A stretch of 64,000 bases of DNA, taken from positions 180,893 through 244,892 of the forward strand of contig JARPUW010000270.1 in assembly GCA_030533445.1 (NCBI GenBank). The letters are read 5' to 3'. Each line of letters opens with the position of its first letter. The first letter of the stretch is position 1. Source of the DNA: Cyprinodon diabolis. Taxonomy: Eukaryota > Chordata > Actinopteri > Cyprinodontiformes > Cyprinodontidae. The position numbers were made by a program, and so were the translations under genes. The notes beneath the pieces are model-generated. The model did no database searches and was not told the DNA's origin. It saw nothing but the letters and a program-made list of their open reading frames with translations. Below are positions 24,427-38,779 of the stretch, in pieces.

Positions 24427-27400
24427 GAGGCCAAAACGCTCTTTTCACAGTGAGATAATGCCATTTTGGCCTCTGGAGTTGTAACAGACAAACCATTAAT
24501 GATACAGCCATGATCTTTTCTGGCAATCATCTAGAGCTGAAAACTAACAATATAAAGTAGATATGAGCAGATGTTTTTGGTTCCAAGCTTCAAATCAGAA
24601 GTTGAGGCCAAAACGCTCATTTCACAGTGAGATAATGCCATTTTGGCCTCTGGAGTTGTAACAGACAAACCATTAATGATACAGCCATGATCTTTTCTGG
24701 CAATCATCTAGAGCTGAAAACTAACAATATAAAGTAGATTTGAGCAGATGTTTTTGGTTCCAAGCTTCAAATCAGAAGTTGAGGCCAAAACGCTCTTTTC
24801 ACAGTGAGATAATGCCATTTTGGCCTCTGGAGTTGTAACAGACAAGCCATTAATGATACAGCCATGATCTTTTCTGGCAATCATCTAGAGCTGAAAACTA
24901 ACAATATAAATTAGATTTGAGCAGATGTTTTTGGTTCCAAGCTTCAAATCAGAAGTTGAGGCCAAAACGCTCTTTTCACAGTGAGATAATGCCATTTTGG
25001 CCTCTGGAGTTGTAACAGACAAACCATTAATGATACAGCCATGATCTTTTCTGGCAATCATCTAGAGCTGAAAACTAACAATATAAAGTAGATTTGAGCA
25101 GATGTTTTTGGTTCCAAGCTTCAAATCAGAAGGTTGAGGCCAAAACGCTCTTTTCACAGTGAGATAATGCCATTTTGGCCTCTGGAGTTGTAACAGACAA
25201 ACCATTAATGATACAGCCATGATCTTTTCTGGCAATCATCTAGAGCTGAAAACTAACAATATAAAGTAGATTTGAGCAGATGTTTTAGGTTCCAAGCTTC
25301 AAATCAGAAGTTGAGGCCAAAACGCTCATTTCACAGTGAGATAATGCCATTTTGGCCTCTGGAGTTGTAACAGACAAACCATTAATGATACAGCCATGAT
25401 CTTTTCTGGCAATCACCTAGAGCTGAAAACTAACAATACAAAGTAGATTTGAGCAGATGTTTTTGGTTCCAAGCTTCAAATCAGAAGTTGAGGCCAAAAC
25501 GCTCTTTTCACAGTGAGATAATGCCATTTTGGCCTCTGGAGTTGTAACAGACAAACCATTAATGATACAGCCATGATCTTTTCTGGCAATCATCTAGAGC
25601 TGAAAACTAACAATATAAAGTAGATTTGAGCAGATGTTTTTGGTTCCAAGCTTCAAATCAGAAGTTGAGGCCAAAACGCTCATTTCACAGTGAGATAATG
25701 CCATTTTGGCCTCTGGAGTTGTAACAGACAAACCATTAATGATACAGCCATGATCTTTTCTGGCAATCACCTAGAGCTGAAAACTAACAATATAAAGTAG
25801 ATTTGAGCAGATGTTTTTGGTTCCAAGCTTCAAATCAGAAGTTGAGGCCAAAACGCTCATTTCACAGTGAGATAATGCCATTTTGGCCTCTGGAGTTGTA
25901 ACAGACAAACCATTAATGATACAGCCATGATCTTTTCAGGCAATCATCTAGAGCTGAAAACTAACAATATAAAGTAGATTTGAGCAGATGTTTTTGGTTC
26001 CAAGCTTCAAATCAGAAGTTGAGGCCAAAACGCTCTTTTCACAGTGAGATAATGCCATTTTGGCCTCTGGAGTTGTAACAGAAAAACCATTAATGATACA
26101 GCCATGATCTTTTCTGGCAATCATCTAGAGCTGAAAACTAACAATATAAAGTAGATTTGAGCAGATGTTTTTGGTTCCAAGCTTCAAATCAGAAGTTGAG
26201 GCCAAAACGCTATTTTCACAGTGAGATAATGCCGTTTTGGCCTCTGGAGTTGTAACAGACAAACCATTAATGATACAGCCATGATCTTTTCTGGCAATCA
26301 TCTAGAGCTGAAAACTAACAATATAAAGTAGATTTGAGCAGATGTTTTTGGTTCCAAGCTTCAAATCAGAAGTTGAGGCCAAAACGCTCTTTTCACAGTG
26401 AGATAATGCCATTTTGGCCTCTGGAGTTGTAACAGACAAACCATTAATGATACAGCCATGATCTTTTCTGGCAATCATCTAGAGCTGAAAACTAACAATA
26501 TAAAGTAGATTTGAGCAGATGTTTTTGGCTCTAAGCTTCAAAACAGAAGTTGAGGCCAAAACGCTCTTTTCACAGTGAGATAATGCCATTTTGGCCTCTG
26601 GAGTTGTAACAGACAAACCATTAATGATACAGCCATGATCTTTTCTGGCAATCATCTAGAGCTGAAAACCAACAATATAAAGTAGATTTGAGCAGATGTT
26701 TTTGGTTCCAAGCTTCAAATCAGAAGTTGAGGCCAAAACGCTCTTTTCACAGTGAGATAATGCCATTTTGGCCTCTGGAGTTGTAACAGACAAACCATTA
26801 ATGATACAGCCATGATCTTTTCTGGCAATCATCTAGAGCTGAAAACTAACAATATAAAGTAGATTTGAGCAGATGTTTTTGGTTCCAAGCTTCAAATCAG
26901 AAGGTTGAGGCCAAAACGCTCTTTTCACAGTGAGATAATGCCATTTTGGCCTCTGGAGTTGTAACAGACAAACCATTAATGATACAGCCATGATCTTTTC
27001 TGGCAATCATCTAGAGCTGAAAACTAACAATATAAAGTAGATTTGAGCAGATGTTTTTGGCTCCAAGCTTCAAAACAGAAGTTGAGGCCAAAACGCTCTT
27101 TTCACAGTGAGATAATGCCATTTTGGCCTCTGGAGTTGTAACAGACAAACCATTAATGATACAGCCATGATCTTTTCTGGCAATCATCTAGAGCTGAAAA
27201 CTAACAATATAAAGTAGATTTGAGCAGATGTTTTAGGTTCCAAGCTTCAAATCAGAAGTTGAGGCCAAAACGCTCATTTCACAGTGAGATAATGCCATTT
27301 TGGCCTCTGGAGTTGTAACAGACAAACCATTAATGATACAGCCATGATCTTTTCTGGCAATCACCTAGAGCTGAAAACTAACAATACAAAGTAGATTTGA

Positions 27401-29348
27401 GCAGATGTTTTTGGTTCCAAGCTTCAAATCAGAAGTTGAGGCCAAAACGCTCTTTTCACAGTGAGATAATGCCATTTTGGCCTCTGGAGTTGTAACAGAC
27501 AAACCATTAATGATACAGCCATGATCTTTTCTGGCAATCATCTAGAGCTGAAAACTTACAATATAAAGTAGATTTGAGCAGATGTTTTTGGTTCCAAGCT
27601 TCAAATCAGAAGTTGAGGCCAAAACGCTCATTTCACAGTGAGATAATGTCATTTTGGCCTCTGGAGTTGTAACAGACAAACCATTAATGATACAGCCATG
27701 ATCTTTTCAGGCAATCATCTAGAGCTGAAAACTAACAATATAAAGTAGATTTGAGCAGATGTTTTTGGTTCCAAGCTTCAAATCAGAAGTTGAGGCCAAA
27801 ACGCTCTTTTCACAGTGAGATAATGCCATTTTGGCCTCTGGAGTTGTAACAGAAAAACCATTAATGATACAGCCATGATCTTTTCTGGCAATCATCTAGA
27901 GCTGAAAACTAACAATATAAAGTAGATTTGAGCAGATGTTTTTGGTTCCAAGCTTCAAATCAGAAGTTGAGGCCAAAACGCTCTTTTCACAGTGAGATAA
28001 TGCCATTTTGGCCTCTGGAGTTGTAACAGAAAAACCATTAATGATACAGCCATGATCTTTTCTGGCAATCATCTAGAGCTGAAAACTAACAATATAAAGT
28101 AGATTTGAGCAGATGTTTTTGGTTCCAAGCTTCAAATCAGAAGTTGAGGCCAAAACGCTCTTTTCACAGTGAGATAATGCCGTTTTGGCCTCTGGAGTTG
28201 TAACAGACAAACCATTAATGATACAGCCATGATCTTTTCTGGCAATCATCTAGAGCTGAAAACTAACAATATAAAGTAGATTTGAGCAGATGTTTTAGGT
28301 TCCAAGCTTCAAATCAGAAGTTGAGGCCAAAACGCTCTTTTCACAGTGAGATAATGCCATTTTGGCCTCTGGAGTTGTAACAGACAAACCATTAATGATA
28401 CAGCCATGATCTTTTCTGGCAATCATCTAGAGCTGAAAACTAACAATATAAAGTAGATTTGAGCAGATGTTTTTGGCTCTAAGCTTCAAAACAGAAGTTG
28501 AGGCCAAAACGCTCTTTTCACAGTGAGATAATGCCATTTTGGCCTCTGGAGTTGTAACAGACAAACCATTAATGATACAGCCATGATCTTTTCTGGCAAT
28601 CATCTAGAGCTGAAAACCAACAATATAAAGTAGATTTGAGCAGATGTGTTTGGTTCCAAGCTTCAAATCAGAAGTTGAGGCCAAAACGCTCTTTTCACAG
28701 TGAGATAATGCCATTTTGGCCTCTGGAGTTGTAACAGAAAAACCATTAATGATACAGCCATGATCTTTTCTGGCAATCATCTAGAGCTGAAAACTAACAA
28801 TATAAAGTAGATTTGAGCAGATGTTTTTGGTTCCAAGCTTCAAATCAGAAGGTTGAGGCCAAAACGCTCTTTTCACAGTGAGATAATGCCATTTTGGCCT
28901 CTGGAGTTGTAACAGACAAACCATTAATGATACAGCCATGATCTTTTCTGGCAATCATCTAGAGCTGAAAACTGACAATATAAAGTAGATTTGAGCAGAT
29001 TTTTTTGGCTCCAAGCTTCAAAACAGAAGTTGAGGCCAAAAAGCTCTTTTCACAGTGAGATAATGCCATTTTGGCCTCTGGAGTTGTAACAGACAAACCA
29101 TTAATGATACAGCCATGATCTTTTCTAGCAATCATCTAGAGCTGAAAACTAACAATATAAAGTAGATTTGAGCAGATGTTTTAGGTTCCAAGCTTCAAAT
29201 CAGAAGTTGAGGCCAAAACGCTCATTTCACAGTGAGATAATGCCATTTTGGCCTCTGGAGTTGTAACAGACAAACCATTAATGATACAGCCATGATCTTT
29301 TCTGGCAATCATCTAGAGCTGAAAACTAACAATATAAAGTAGATTTGA
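24427..29348 (+). repeat. 4.9-kb segment, copy 1 of the 7,794/7,617-bp displaced duplication
   Basis: Marks repeat 7,794 bp downstream (44 x 177 + 6): ATATGAGCAG at 24561 and 32355, GACAAGCC at 24841 and 32635, ATAAATTAG near 24907 and 32701, GCTATTTT at 26209 and 34003, GGCTCTAAG at 26527 and 34321, GCTGAAAACC at 26661 and 34455, and AGATAATGTC at 27641 and 35435. From about 28.1 kb the spacing becomes 7,617 bp: TTTTCTAGCA at 29121 and 36738. Copy 1 thus has one extra 177-bp monomer. The right edge is where GATTGG (29347) meets GAGCAG (36964). Confidence 0.88.
25131..27715 (+). repeat. 1,948-bp (11-monomer) internal duplication
   Basis: Within the 4.9-kb segment, variant order repeats with an 11-monomer shift (11 x 177 + 1): TGTTTTAGGT at 25281 and 27229, and TACAAAG at 25437 and 27385. 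After about 25767 the register changes to 1,771 bp (ten monomers), as TCTTTTCAGG at 25931 and 27702 shows, because one CACCTAG monomer is missing from the second copy. The same pair exists in the downstream block (TACAAAG at 33231 and 35179), so the 11-mer formed before the 7.8-kb copying. Edges are approximate. Confidence 0.8.
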
Positions 29349-29756
29349 TTGGATGTTTTTGGTTCCAAGCGTCAAATCAGAAGGTTGAGGCCAAAACGCT
29401 CTTTTCACAGTGAGATAATGCCATTTTGGCCTCTGGAGTTGTAACAGACAAACCATTAATGATACAGCCATGATCTTTTCTGGCAATCATCTAGAGCTGA
29501 AAACTAACAATATAAAGTAGATTTGAGCAGATGTTTTTGGTTCCAAGCTTCAAATCAGAAGTTGAGGCCAAAACGCTCATTTCACAGTGAGATAATGCCA
29601 TTTTGGCCTCTGGAGTTGTAACAGACAAACCATTAATGATACAGCCATGATCTTTTCTGGCAATCATCTAGAGCTGAAAACTAACAATATAAAGTAGATT
29701 TGAGCAGATGTTTTTGGTTCCAAGCTTCAAATCAGAAGTTGAGGCCAAAACGCTCT

Positions 29757-31862
29757 TTTCACAGTGAGATAATGCCATTTTGGCCTCTGGAGTTGTAACA
29801 GACAAACCATTAATGATACAGCCATGATCTTTTCTGGCAATCATCTAGAGCTGAAAACTAACAATATAAAGTAGATTTGAGCAGATGTTTTTGGTTCCAA
29901 GCTTCAAATCAGAAGTTGAGGCCAAAACGCTCATTTCACAGTGAGATAATGCCATTTTGGCCTCTGGAGTTGTAACAGACAAACCATTAATGATACAGCC
30001 ATGATCTTTTCTGGCAATCATCTAGAGCTGAAAACTAACAATATAAAGTAGATTTGAGCAGATGTTTTTGGTTCCAAGCTTCAAATCAGAAGTTGAGGCC
30101 AAAACGCTCTTTTCACAGTGAGATAATGCCATTTTGGCCTCTGGAGTTGTAACAGACAAACCATAAATGATACAGCGATGATCTTTTCTGGCAATCATCT
30201 AGAGCTGAAAACTAACAATATAAAGTAGATTTGAGCAGATGTTTTTGGTTCCAAGCTTCAAATCAGAAGTTGAGGCCAAAACGCTCTTTTCACAGTGAGA
30301 TAATGCCATTTTGGCCTCTGGAGTTGTAACAGACAAACCATTAATGATACAGCCATGATCTTTTCTGGCAATCATCTAGAGCTGAAAACTAACAATATAA
30401 AGTAGATTTGAGCAGATGTTTTTGGTTCCAAGCTTCAAATCTGAAGTTGAGGCCAAAACGCTCTTTTCACAGTGAGATAATGCCATTTTGGCCTCTGGAG
30501 TTGTAACAGACAAACCATTAATGATACAGCCATGATCTTTTCTGGCAATCATCTAGAGCTGAAAACTAACAATATAAAGTAGATTTGAGCAGATGTTTTT
30601 GGTTCCAAGCTTCAAATCAGAAGTTGAGGCCAAAACGCTCTTTTCACAGTGAGATAATGCCATTTTGGCCTCTGGAGTTGTAACAGACAAACCATTAATG
30701 ATACAGCCATGATCTTTTCTGGCAATCATCTAGAGCTGAAAACTAACAATATAAAGTAGATTTGAGCAGATGTTTTTGGTTCCAAGCTTCAAATCAGAAG
30801 TTGAGGCCAAAACGCTCATTTCACAGTGAGATAATGCCATTTTGGCCTCTGGAGTTGTAACAGACAAACCATTAATGATACAGCCATGATCTTTTCTGGC
30901 AATCATCTAGAGCTGAAAACTAACAATATAAAGTAGATTTGAGCAGATGTTTTTGGTTCCAAGCTTCAAATCAGAGGTTGAGGCCAAAACGCTCTTTTCA
31001 CAGTGAGATAATGCCATTTTGGCCTCTGGAGTTGTAACAGACAAACCATTAATGATACAGCCATGATCTTTTCTGGCAATCATCTAGAGCTGAAAACTAA
31101 CAATATAAAGTAGATTTGAGCAGATGTTTTTGGTTCCAAGCTTCAAATCAGAAGTTGAGGCCAAAACGCTCTTTTCACAGTGAGATAATGCCATTTTGGC
31201 CTCTGGAGTTGTAACAGACAAACCATAAATGATACAGCGATGATCTTTTCTGGCAATCATCTAGAGCTGAAAACTAACAATATAAAGTAGATTTGAGCAG
31301 ATGTTTTTGGTTCCAAGCTTCAAATCAGAAGTTGAGGCCAAAACGCTCTTTTCACAGTGAGATAATGCCATTTTGGCCTCTGGAGTTGTAACAGACAAAC
31401 CATTAATGATACAGCCATGATCTTTTCTGGCAATCATCTAGAGCTGAAAACTAACAATATAAAGTAGATTTGAGCAGATGTTTTTGGTTCCAAGCTTCAA
31501 ATCTGAAGTTGAGGCCAAAACGCTCTTTTCACAGTGAGATAATGCCATTTTGGCCTCTGGAGTTGTAACAGACAAACCATTAATGATACAGCCATGATCT
31601 TTTCTGGCAATCATCTAGAGCTGAAAACTAACAATATAAAGTAGATTTGAGCAGATGTTTTTGGTTCCAAGCTTCAAATCAGAAGTTGAGGCCAAAACGC
31701 TCTTTTCACAGTGAGATAATGCCATTTTGGCCTCTGGAGTTGTAACAGACAAACCATTAATGATACAGCCATGATCTTTTCTGGCAATCATCTAGAGCTG
31801 AAAACTAACAATATAAAGTAGATTTGAGCAGATGTTTTTGGTTCCAAGCTTCAAATCAGAAG
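29757..31862 (+). repeat. 1,062-bp hexamer tandem duplication
   Basis: Two adjacent six-monomer copies (6 x 177), 29757-30818 and 30819-31862 onward. The rare double variant CCATAAATGA plus CAGCGATG is at 30161 and 31223 and nowhere else that I saw; CTGAAGTTGA is at 30441 and 31503. A private A to G at 30976 (TCAGAGG) separates the copies. The left edge is T/A at 29756/30818 and the right edge T/G at 30801/31863. Confidence 0.88.
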
Positions 31863-32220
31863 GTTGAGGCCAAAACGCTCTTTTCACAGTGAGATAATGC
31901 CATTTTGGCCTCTGGAGTTGTAACAGACAAACCATTAATGATACAGCCATGATCTTTTCTGGCAATCATCTAGAGCTGAAAACTAACAATATAAAGTAGA
32001 TTTGAGCAGATGTTTTTGGCTCCAAGCTTCAAAACAGAAGTTGAGGCCAAAACGCTCTTTTCACAGTGAGATAATGCCATTTTGGCCTCTGGAGTTGTAA
32101 CAGACAAACCATTAATGATACAGCCATGATCTTTTCTGGCAATCATCTAGAGCTGAAAACTAACAATATAAAGTAGATTTGATTGGATGTTTTTGGTTCC
32201 AAGCGTCAAATCAGAAGGTT

Positions 32221-35200
32221 GAGGCCAAAACGCTCTTTTCACAGTGAGATAATGCCATTTTGGCCTCTGGAGTTGTAACAGACAAACCATTAATGATACA
32301 GCCATGATCTTTTCTGGCAATCATCTAGAGCTGAAAACTAACAATATAAAGTAGATATGAGCAGATGTTTTTGGTTCCAAGCTTCAAATCAGAAGTTGAG
32401 GCCAAAACGCTCATTTCACAGTGAGATAATGCCATTTTGGCCTCTGGAGTTGTAACAGACAAACCATTAATGATACAGCCATGATCTTTTCTGGCAATCA
32501 TCTAGAGCTGAAAACTAACAATATAAAGTAGATTTGAGCAGATGTTTTTGGTTCCAAGCTTCAAATCAGAAGTTGAGGCCAAAACGCTCTTTTCACAGTG
32601 AGATAATGCCATTTTGGCCTCTGGAGTTGTAACAGACAAGCCATTAATGATACAGCCATGATCTTTTCTGGCAATCATCTAGAGCTGAAAACTAACAATA
32701 TAAATTAGATTTGAGCAGATGTTTTTGGTTCCAAGCTTCAAATCAGAAGTTGAGGCCAAAACGCTCTTTTCACAGTGAGATAATGCCATTTTGGCCTCTG
32801 GAGTTGTAACAGACAAACCATTAATGATACAGCCATGATCTTTTCTGGCAATCATCTAGAGCTGAAAACTAACAATATAAAGTAGATTTGAGCAGATGTT
32901 TTTGGTTCCAAGCTTCAAATCAGAAGGTTGAGGCCAAAACGCTCTTTTCACAGTGAGATAATGCCATTTTGGCCTCTGGAGTTGTAACAGACAAACCATT
33001 AATGATACAGCCATGATCTTTTCTGGCAATCATCTAGAGCTGAAAACTAACAATATAAAGTAGATTTGAGCAGATGTTTTAGGTTCCAAGCTTCAAATCA
33101 GAAGTTGAGGCCAAAACGCTCATTTCACAGTGAGATAATGCCATTTTGGCCTCTGGAGTTGTAACAGACAAACCATTAATGATACAGCCATGATCTTTTC
33201 TGGCAATCACCTAGAGCTGAAAACTAACAATACAAAGTAGATTTGAGCAGATGTTTTTGGTTCCAAGCTTCAAATCAGAAGTTGAGGCCAAAACGCTCTT
33301 TTCACAGTGAGATAATGCCATTTTGGCCTCTGGAGTTGTAACAGACAAACCATTAATGATACAGCCATGATCTTTTCTGGCAATCATCTAGAGCTGAAAA
33401 CTAACAATATAAAGTAGATTTGAGCAGATGTTTTTGGTTCCAAGCTTCAAATCAGAAGTTGAGGCCAAAACGCTCATTTCACAGTGAGATAATGCCATTT
33501 TGGCCTCTGGAGTTGTAACAGACAAACCATTAATGATACAGCCATGATCTTTTCTGGCAATCACCTAGAGCTGAAAACTAACAATATAAAGTAGATTTGA
33601 GCAGATGTTTTTGGTTCCAAGCTTCAAATCAGAAGTTGAGGCCAAAACGCTCATTTCACAGTGAGATAATGCCATTTTGGCCTCTGGAGTTGTAACAGAC
33701 AAACCATTAATGATACAGCCATGACCTTTTCAGGCAATCATCTAGAGCTGAAAACTAACAATATAAAGTAGATTTGAGCAGATGTTTTTGGTTCCAAGCT
33801 TCAAATCAGAAGTTGAGGCCAAAACGCTCTTTTCACAGTGAGATAATGCCATTTTGGCCTCTGGAGTTGTAACAGAAAAACCATTAATGATACAGCCATG
33901 ATCTTTTCTGGCAATCATCTAGAGCTGAAAACTAACAATATAAAGTAGATTTGAGCAGATGTTTTTGGTTCCAAGCTTCAAATCAGAAGTTGAGGCCAAA
34001 ACGCTATTTTCACAGTGAGATAATGCCGTTTTGGCCTCTGGAGTTGTAACAGACAAACCATTAATGATACAGCCATGATCTTTTCTGGCAATCATCTAGA
34101 GCTGAAAACTAACAATATAAAGTAGATTTGAGCAGATGTTTTTGGTTCCAAGCTTCAAATCAGAAGTTGAGGCCAAAACGCTCTTTTCACAGTGAGATAA
34201 TGCCATTTTGGCCTCTGGAGTTGTAACAGACAAACCATTAATGATACAGCCATGATCTTTTCTGGCAATCATCTAGAGCTGAAAACTAACAATATAAAGT
34301 AGATTTGAGCAGATGTTTTTGGCTCTAAGCTTCAAAACAGAAGTTGAGGCCAAAACGCTCTTTTCACAGTGAGATAATGCCATTTTGGCCTCTGGAGTTG
34401 TAACAGACAAACCATTAATGATACAGCCATGATCTTTTCTGGCAATCATCTAGAGCTGAAAACCAACAATATAAAGTAGATTTGAGCAGATGTTTTTGGT
34501 TCCAAGCTTCAAATCAGAAGTTGAGGCCAAAACGCTCTTTTCACAGTGAGATAATGCCATTTTGGCCTCTGGAGTTGTAACAGACAAACCATTAATGATA
34601 CAGCCATGATCTTTTCTGGCAATCATCTAGAGCTGAAAACTAACAATATAAAGTAGATTTGAGCAGATGTTTTTGGTTCCAAGCTTCAAATCAGAAGGTT
34701 GAGGCCAAAACGCTCTTTTCACAGTGAGATAATGCCATTTTGGCCTCTGGAGTTGTAACAGACAAACCATTAATGATACAGCCATGATCTTTTCTGGCAA
34801 TCATCTAGAGCTGAACACTAACAATATAAAGTAGATTTGAGCAGATGTTTTTGGCTCCAAGCTTCAAAACAGAAGTTGAGGCCAAAACGCTCTTTTCACA
34901 GTGAGATAATGCCATTTTGGCCTCTGGAGTTGTAACAGACAAACCATTAATGATACAGCCATGATCTTTTCTGGCAATCATCTAGAGCTGAAAACTAACA
35001 ATATAAAGTAGATTTGAGCAGATGTTTTAGGTTCCAAGCTTCAAATCAGAAGTTGAGGCCAAAACGCTCATTTCACAGTGAGATAATGCCATTTTGGCCT
35101 CTGGAGTTGTAACAGACAAACCATTAATGATACAGCCATGATCTTTTCTGGCAATCACCTAGAGCTGAAAACTAACAATACAAAGTAGATTTGAGCAGAT

Positions 35201-36965
35201 GTTTTTGGTTCCAAGCTTCAAATCAGAAGTTGAGGCCAAAACGCTCTTTTCACAGTGAGATAATGCCATTTTGGCCTCTGGAGTTGTAACAGACAAACCA
35301 TTAATGATACAGCCATGATCTTTTCTGGCAATCATCTAGAGCTGAAAACTAACAATATAAAGTAGATTTGAGCAGATGTTTTTGGTTCCAAGCTTCAAAT
35401 CAGAAGTTGAGGCCAAAACGCTCATTTCACAGTGAGATAATGTCATTTTGGCCTCTGGAGTTGTAACAGACAAACCATTAATGATACAGCCATGATCTTT
35501 TCAGGCAATCATCTAGAGCTGAAAACTAACAATATAAAGTAGATTTGAGCAGATGTTTTTGGTTCCAAGCTTCAAATCAGAAGTTGAGGCCAAAACGCTC
35601 TTTTCACAGTGAGATAATGCCATTTTGGCCTCTGGAGTTGTAACAGAAAAACCATTAATGATACAGCCATGATCTTTTCTGGCAATCATCTAGAGCTGAA
35701 AACTAACAATATAAAGTAGATTTGAGCAGATGTTTTTGGTTCCAAGCTTCAAATCAGAAGTTGAGGCCAAAACGCTATTTTCACAGTGAGATAATGCCGT
35801 TTTGGCCTCTGGAGTTGTAACAGACAAACCATTAATGATACAGCCATGATCTTTTCTGGCAATCATCTAGAGCTGAAAACTAACAATATAAAGTAGATTT
35901 GAGCAGATGTTTTTGGTTCCAAGCTTCAAATCAGAAGTTGAGGCCAAAACGCTCTTTTCACAGTGAGATAATGCCATTTTGGCCTCTGGAGTTGTAACAG
36001 ACAAACCATTAATGATACAGCCATGATCTTTTCTGGCAATCATCTAGAGCTGAAAACTAACAATATAAAGTAGATTTGAGCAGATGTTTTTGGCTCTAAG
36101 CTTCAAAACAGAAGTTGAGGCCAAAACGCTCTTTTCACAGTGAGATAATGCCATTTTGGCCTCTGGAGTTGTAACAGACAAACCATTAATGATACAGCCA
36201 TGATCTTTTCTGGCAATCATCTAGAGCTGAAAACCAACAATATAAAGTAGATTTGAGCAGATGTTTTTGGTTCCAAGCTTCAAATCAGAAGTTGAGGCCA
36301 AAACGCTCTTTTCACAGTGAGATAATGCCATTTTGGCCTCTGGAGTTGTAACAGAAAAACCATTAATGATACAGCCATGATCTTTTCTGGCAATCATCTA
36401 GAGCTGAAAACTAACAATATAAAGTAGATTTGAGCAGATGTTTTTGGTTCCAAGCTTCAAATCAGAAGGTTGAGGCCAAAACGCTCTTTTCACAGTGAGA
36501 TAATGCCATTTTGGCCTCTGGAGTTGTAACAGACAAACCATTAATGATACAGCCATGATCTTTTCTGGCAATCATCTAGAGCTGAAAACTGACAATATAA
36601 AGTAGATTTGAGCAGATTTTTTTGGCTCCAAGCTTCAAAACAGAAGTTGAGGCCAAAAAGCTCTTTTCACAGTGAGATAATGCCATTTTGGCCTCTGGAG
36701 TTGTAACAGACAAACCATTAATGATACAGCCATGATCTTTTCTAGCAATCATCTAGAGCTGAAAACTAACAATATAAAGTAGATTTGAGCAGATGTTTTA
36801 GGTTCCAAGCTTCAAATCAGAAGTTGAGGCCAAAACGCTCATTTCACAGTGAGATAATGCCATTTTGGCCTCTGGAGTTGTAACAGACAAACCATTAATG
36901 ATACAGCCATGATCTTTTCTGGCAATCATCTAGAGCTGAAAACTAACAATATAAAGTAGATTTGA
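32221..36965 (+). repeat. 4.7-kb segment, copy 2 of the 7,794/7,617-bp displaced duplication
   Basis: Downstream partner of 24427-29348, one monomer shorter. Private changes noticed are a T to C at about 33725 (ATGACCTTTT) and an A to C at about 34816 (GAACACTA). In the other copy, TTACAATAT near 27556 is private. The left edge is defined by the GATTGG/AAGGTTG monomer at 32181-32220, which has no counterpart before 24427. Confidence 0.86.
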
Positions 36966-37653
36966 GCAGATGTTTTTGGTTCCAAGCTTCAAATCAGAAG
37001 TTGAGGCCAAAACGCTCTTTTCACAGTGAGATAATGCCATTTTGGCCTCTGGAGTTGTAACAGACAAACCATTAATGATACAGCCATGATCTTTTCTGGC
37101 AATCATCTAGAGCTGAAAACTAACAATATAAAGTAGATTTGAGCAGATGTTTTTGGTTCCAAGCTTCAAATCAGAAGGTTGAGGCCAAAACGCTCTTTTC
37201 ACAGTGAGATAATGCCATTTTGGCCTCTGGAGTTGTAACAGACAAAACATTAATGATACAGCCATGATCTTTTCTGGCAATCATCTAGAGATGAAAACTA
37301 ACAATATAAAGTAGATTTGAGCAGATTTTTTTGGCTCCAAGCTTCAAAACAGAAGTTGAGGCCAAAAAGCTCTTTTCACAGTGAGATAATGCCATTTTGG
37401 CCTCTGGAGTTGTAACAGACAAACCATTAATGATACAGCCATGATCTTTTCTGGCAATCATCTAGAGCTGAAAACTAACAATATAAAGTAGATTTGAGCA
37501 GATGTTTTTGGTTCCAAGCTTCAAATCAGAAGTTGAGGCCAAAACGCTCTTTTCACAGTGAGATAATGCCATTTTGGCCTCTGGAGTTGTAACAGACAAA
37601 CCATTAATGATACAGCCATGATCTTTTCTGGCAATCATCTAGAGCTGAAAACT
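36478..37653 (+). repeat. 1.2-kb segment, copy 1 of the 2,302-bp displaced duplication
   Basis: This recurs 2,302 bp downstream (13 x 177 + 1): GACAATATAA in the ACTGAC monomer at 36591 and 38893, TTTTCTAGCA at 36738 and 39040, and GACAAAACAT at 37241 and 39543. The left edge lies at the AAGGTTG near 36477 and the right edge at a G/A difference near 39956/37654. The module (ACTGAC, CTAGCA, TTTAGG, later ACAAAACATT and AGAGATG) is reused many times to the end of the window. Confidence 0.8.
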
Positions 37654-38779
37654 AACAATATAAAGTAGATTTGAGCAGATGTTTTTGGTTCCAAGCTTCA
37701 AATCAGAAGTTGAGGCCAAAACGCTCATTTCACAGTGAGATAATGCCATTTTGGCCTCTGGAGTTGTAACAGACAAACCATTAATGATACAGCCATGATC
37801 TTTTCAGGCAATCACCTAGAGCTGAAAACTAACAATATAAAGTAGATTTGAGCAGATGTTTTTGGTTCCAAGCTTCAAATCAGAAGTTGAGGCCAAAACG
37901 CTCATTTCACAGTGAGATAATGCCATTTTGGCCTCTGGAGTTGTAACAGACAAACCATTAATGATACAGCCATGATCTTTTCTGGCAATCACCTAGAGCT
38001 GAAAACTAACAATATAAAGTAGATTTGAGCAGATGTTTTTGGTTCCAAGCTTCAAATCAGAAGTTGAGGCCAAAACGCTCTTTTCACAGTGAGATAATGC
38101 CATTTTGGCCTCTGGAGTTGTAACAGACAAACCATTAATGATACAGCCATGATCTTTTCTGGCAATCATCTAGAGCTGAAAACTAACAATATAAAGTAGA
38201 TTTGAGCAGATGTTTTTGGTTCCAAGCTTCAAATCAGAAGTTGAGGCCAAAACGCTATTTTCACAGTGAGATAATGCCGTTTTGGCCTCTGGAGTTGTAA
38301 CAGACAAACCATTAATGATACAGCCATGATCTTTTCTGGCAATCATCTAGAGCTGAAAACTAACAATATAAAGTAGATTTGAGCAGATGTTTTTGGTTCC
38401 AAGCTTCAAATCAGAAGTTGAGGCCAAAACGCTCTTTTCACAGTGAGATAATGCCATTTTGGCCTCTGGAGTTGTAACAGACAAACCATTAATGATACAG
38501 CCATGATCTTTTCTGGCAATCATCTAGAGCTGAAAACTAACAATATAAAGTAGATTTGAGCAGATGTTTTTGGCTCTAAGCTTCAAAACAGAAGTTGAGG
38601 CCAAAACGCTCTTTTCACAGTGAGATAATGCCATTTTGGCCTCTGGAGTTGTAACAGACAAACCATTAATGATACAGCCATGATCTTTTCTGGCAATCAT
38701 CTAGAGCTGAAAACCAACAATATAAAGTAGATTTGAGCAGATGTTTTTGGTTCCAAGCTTCAAATCAGAAGTTGAGGCC

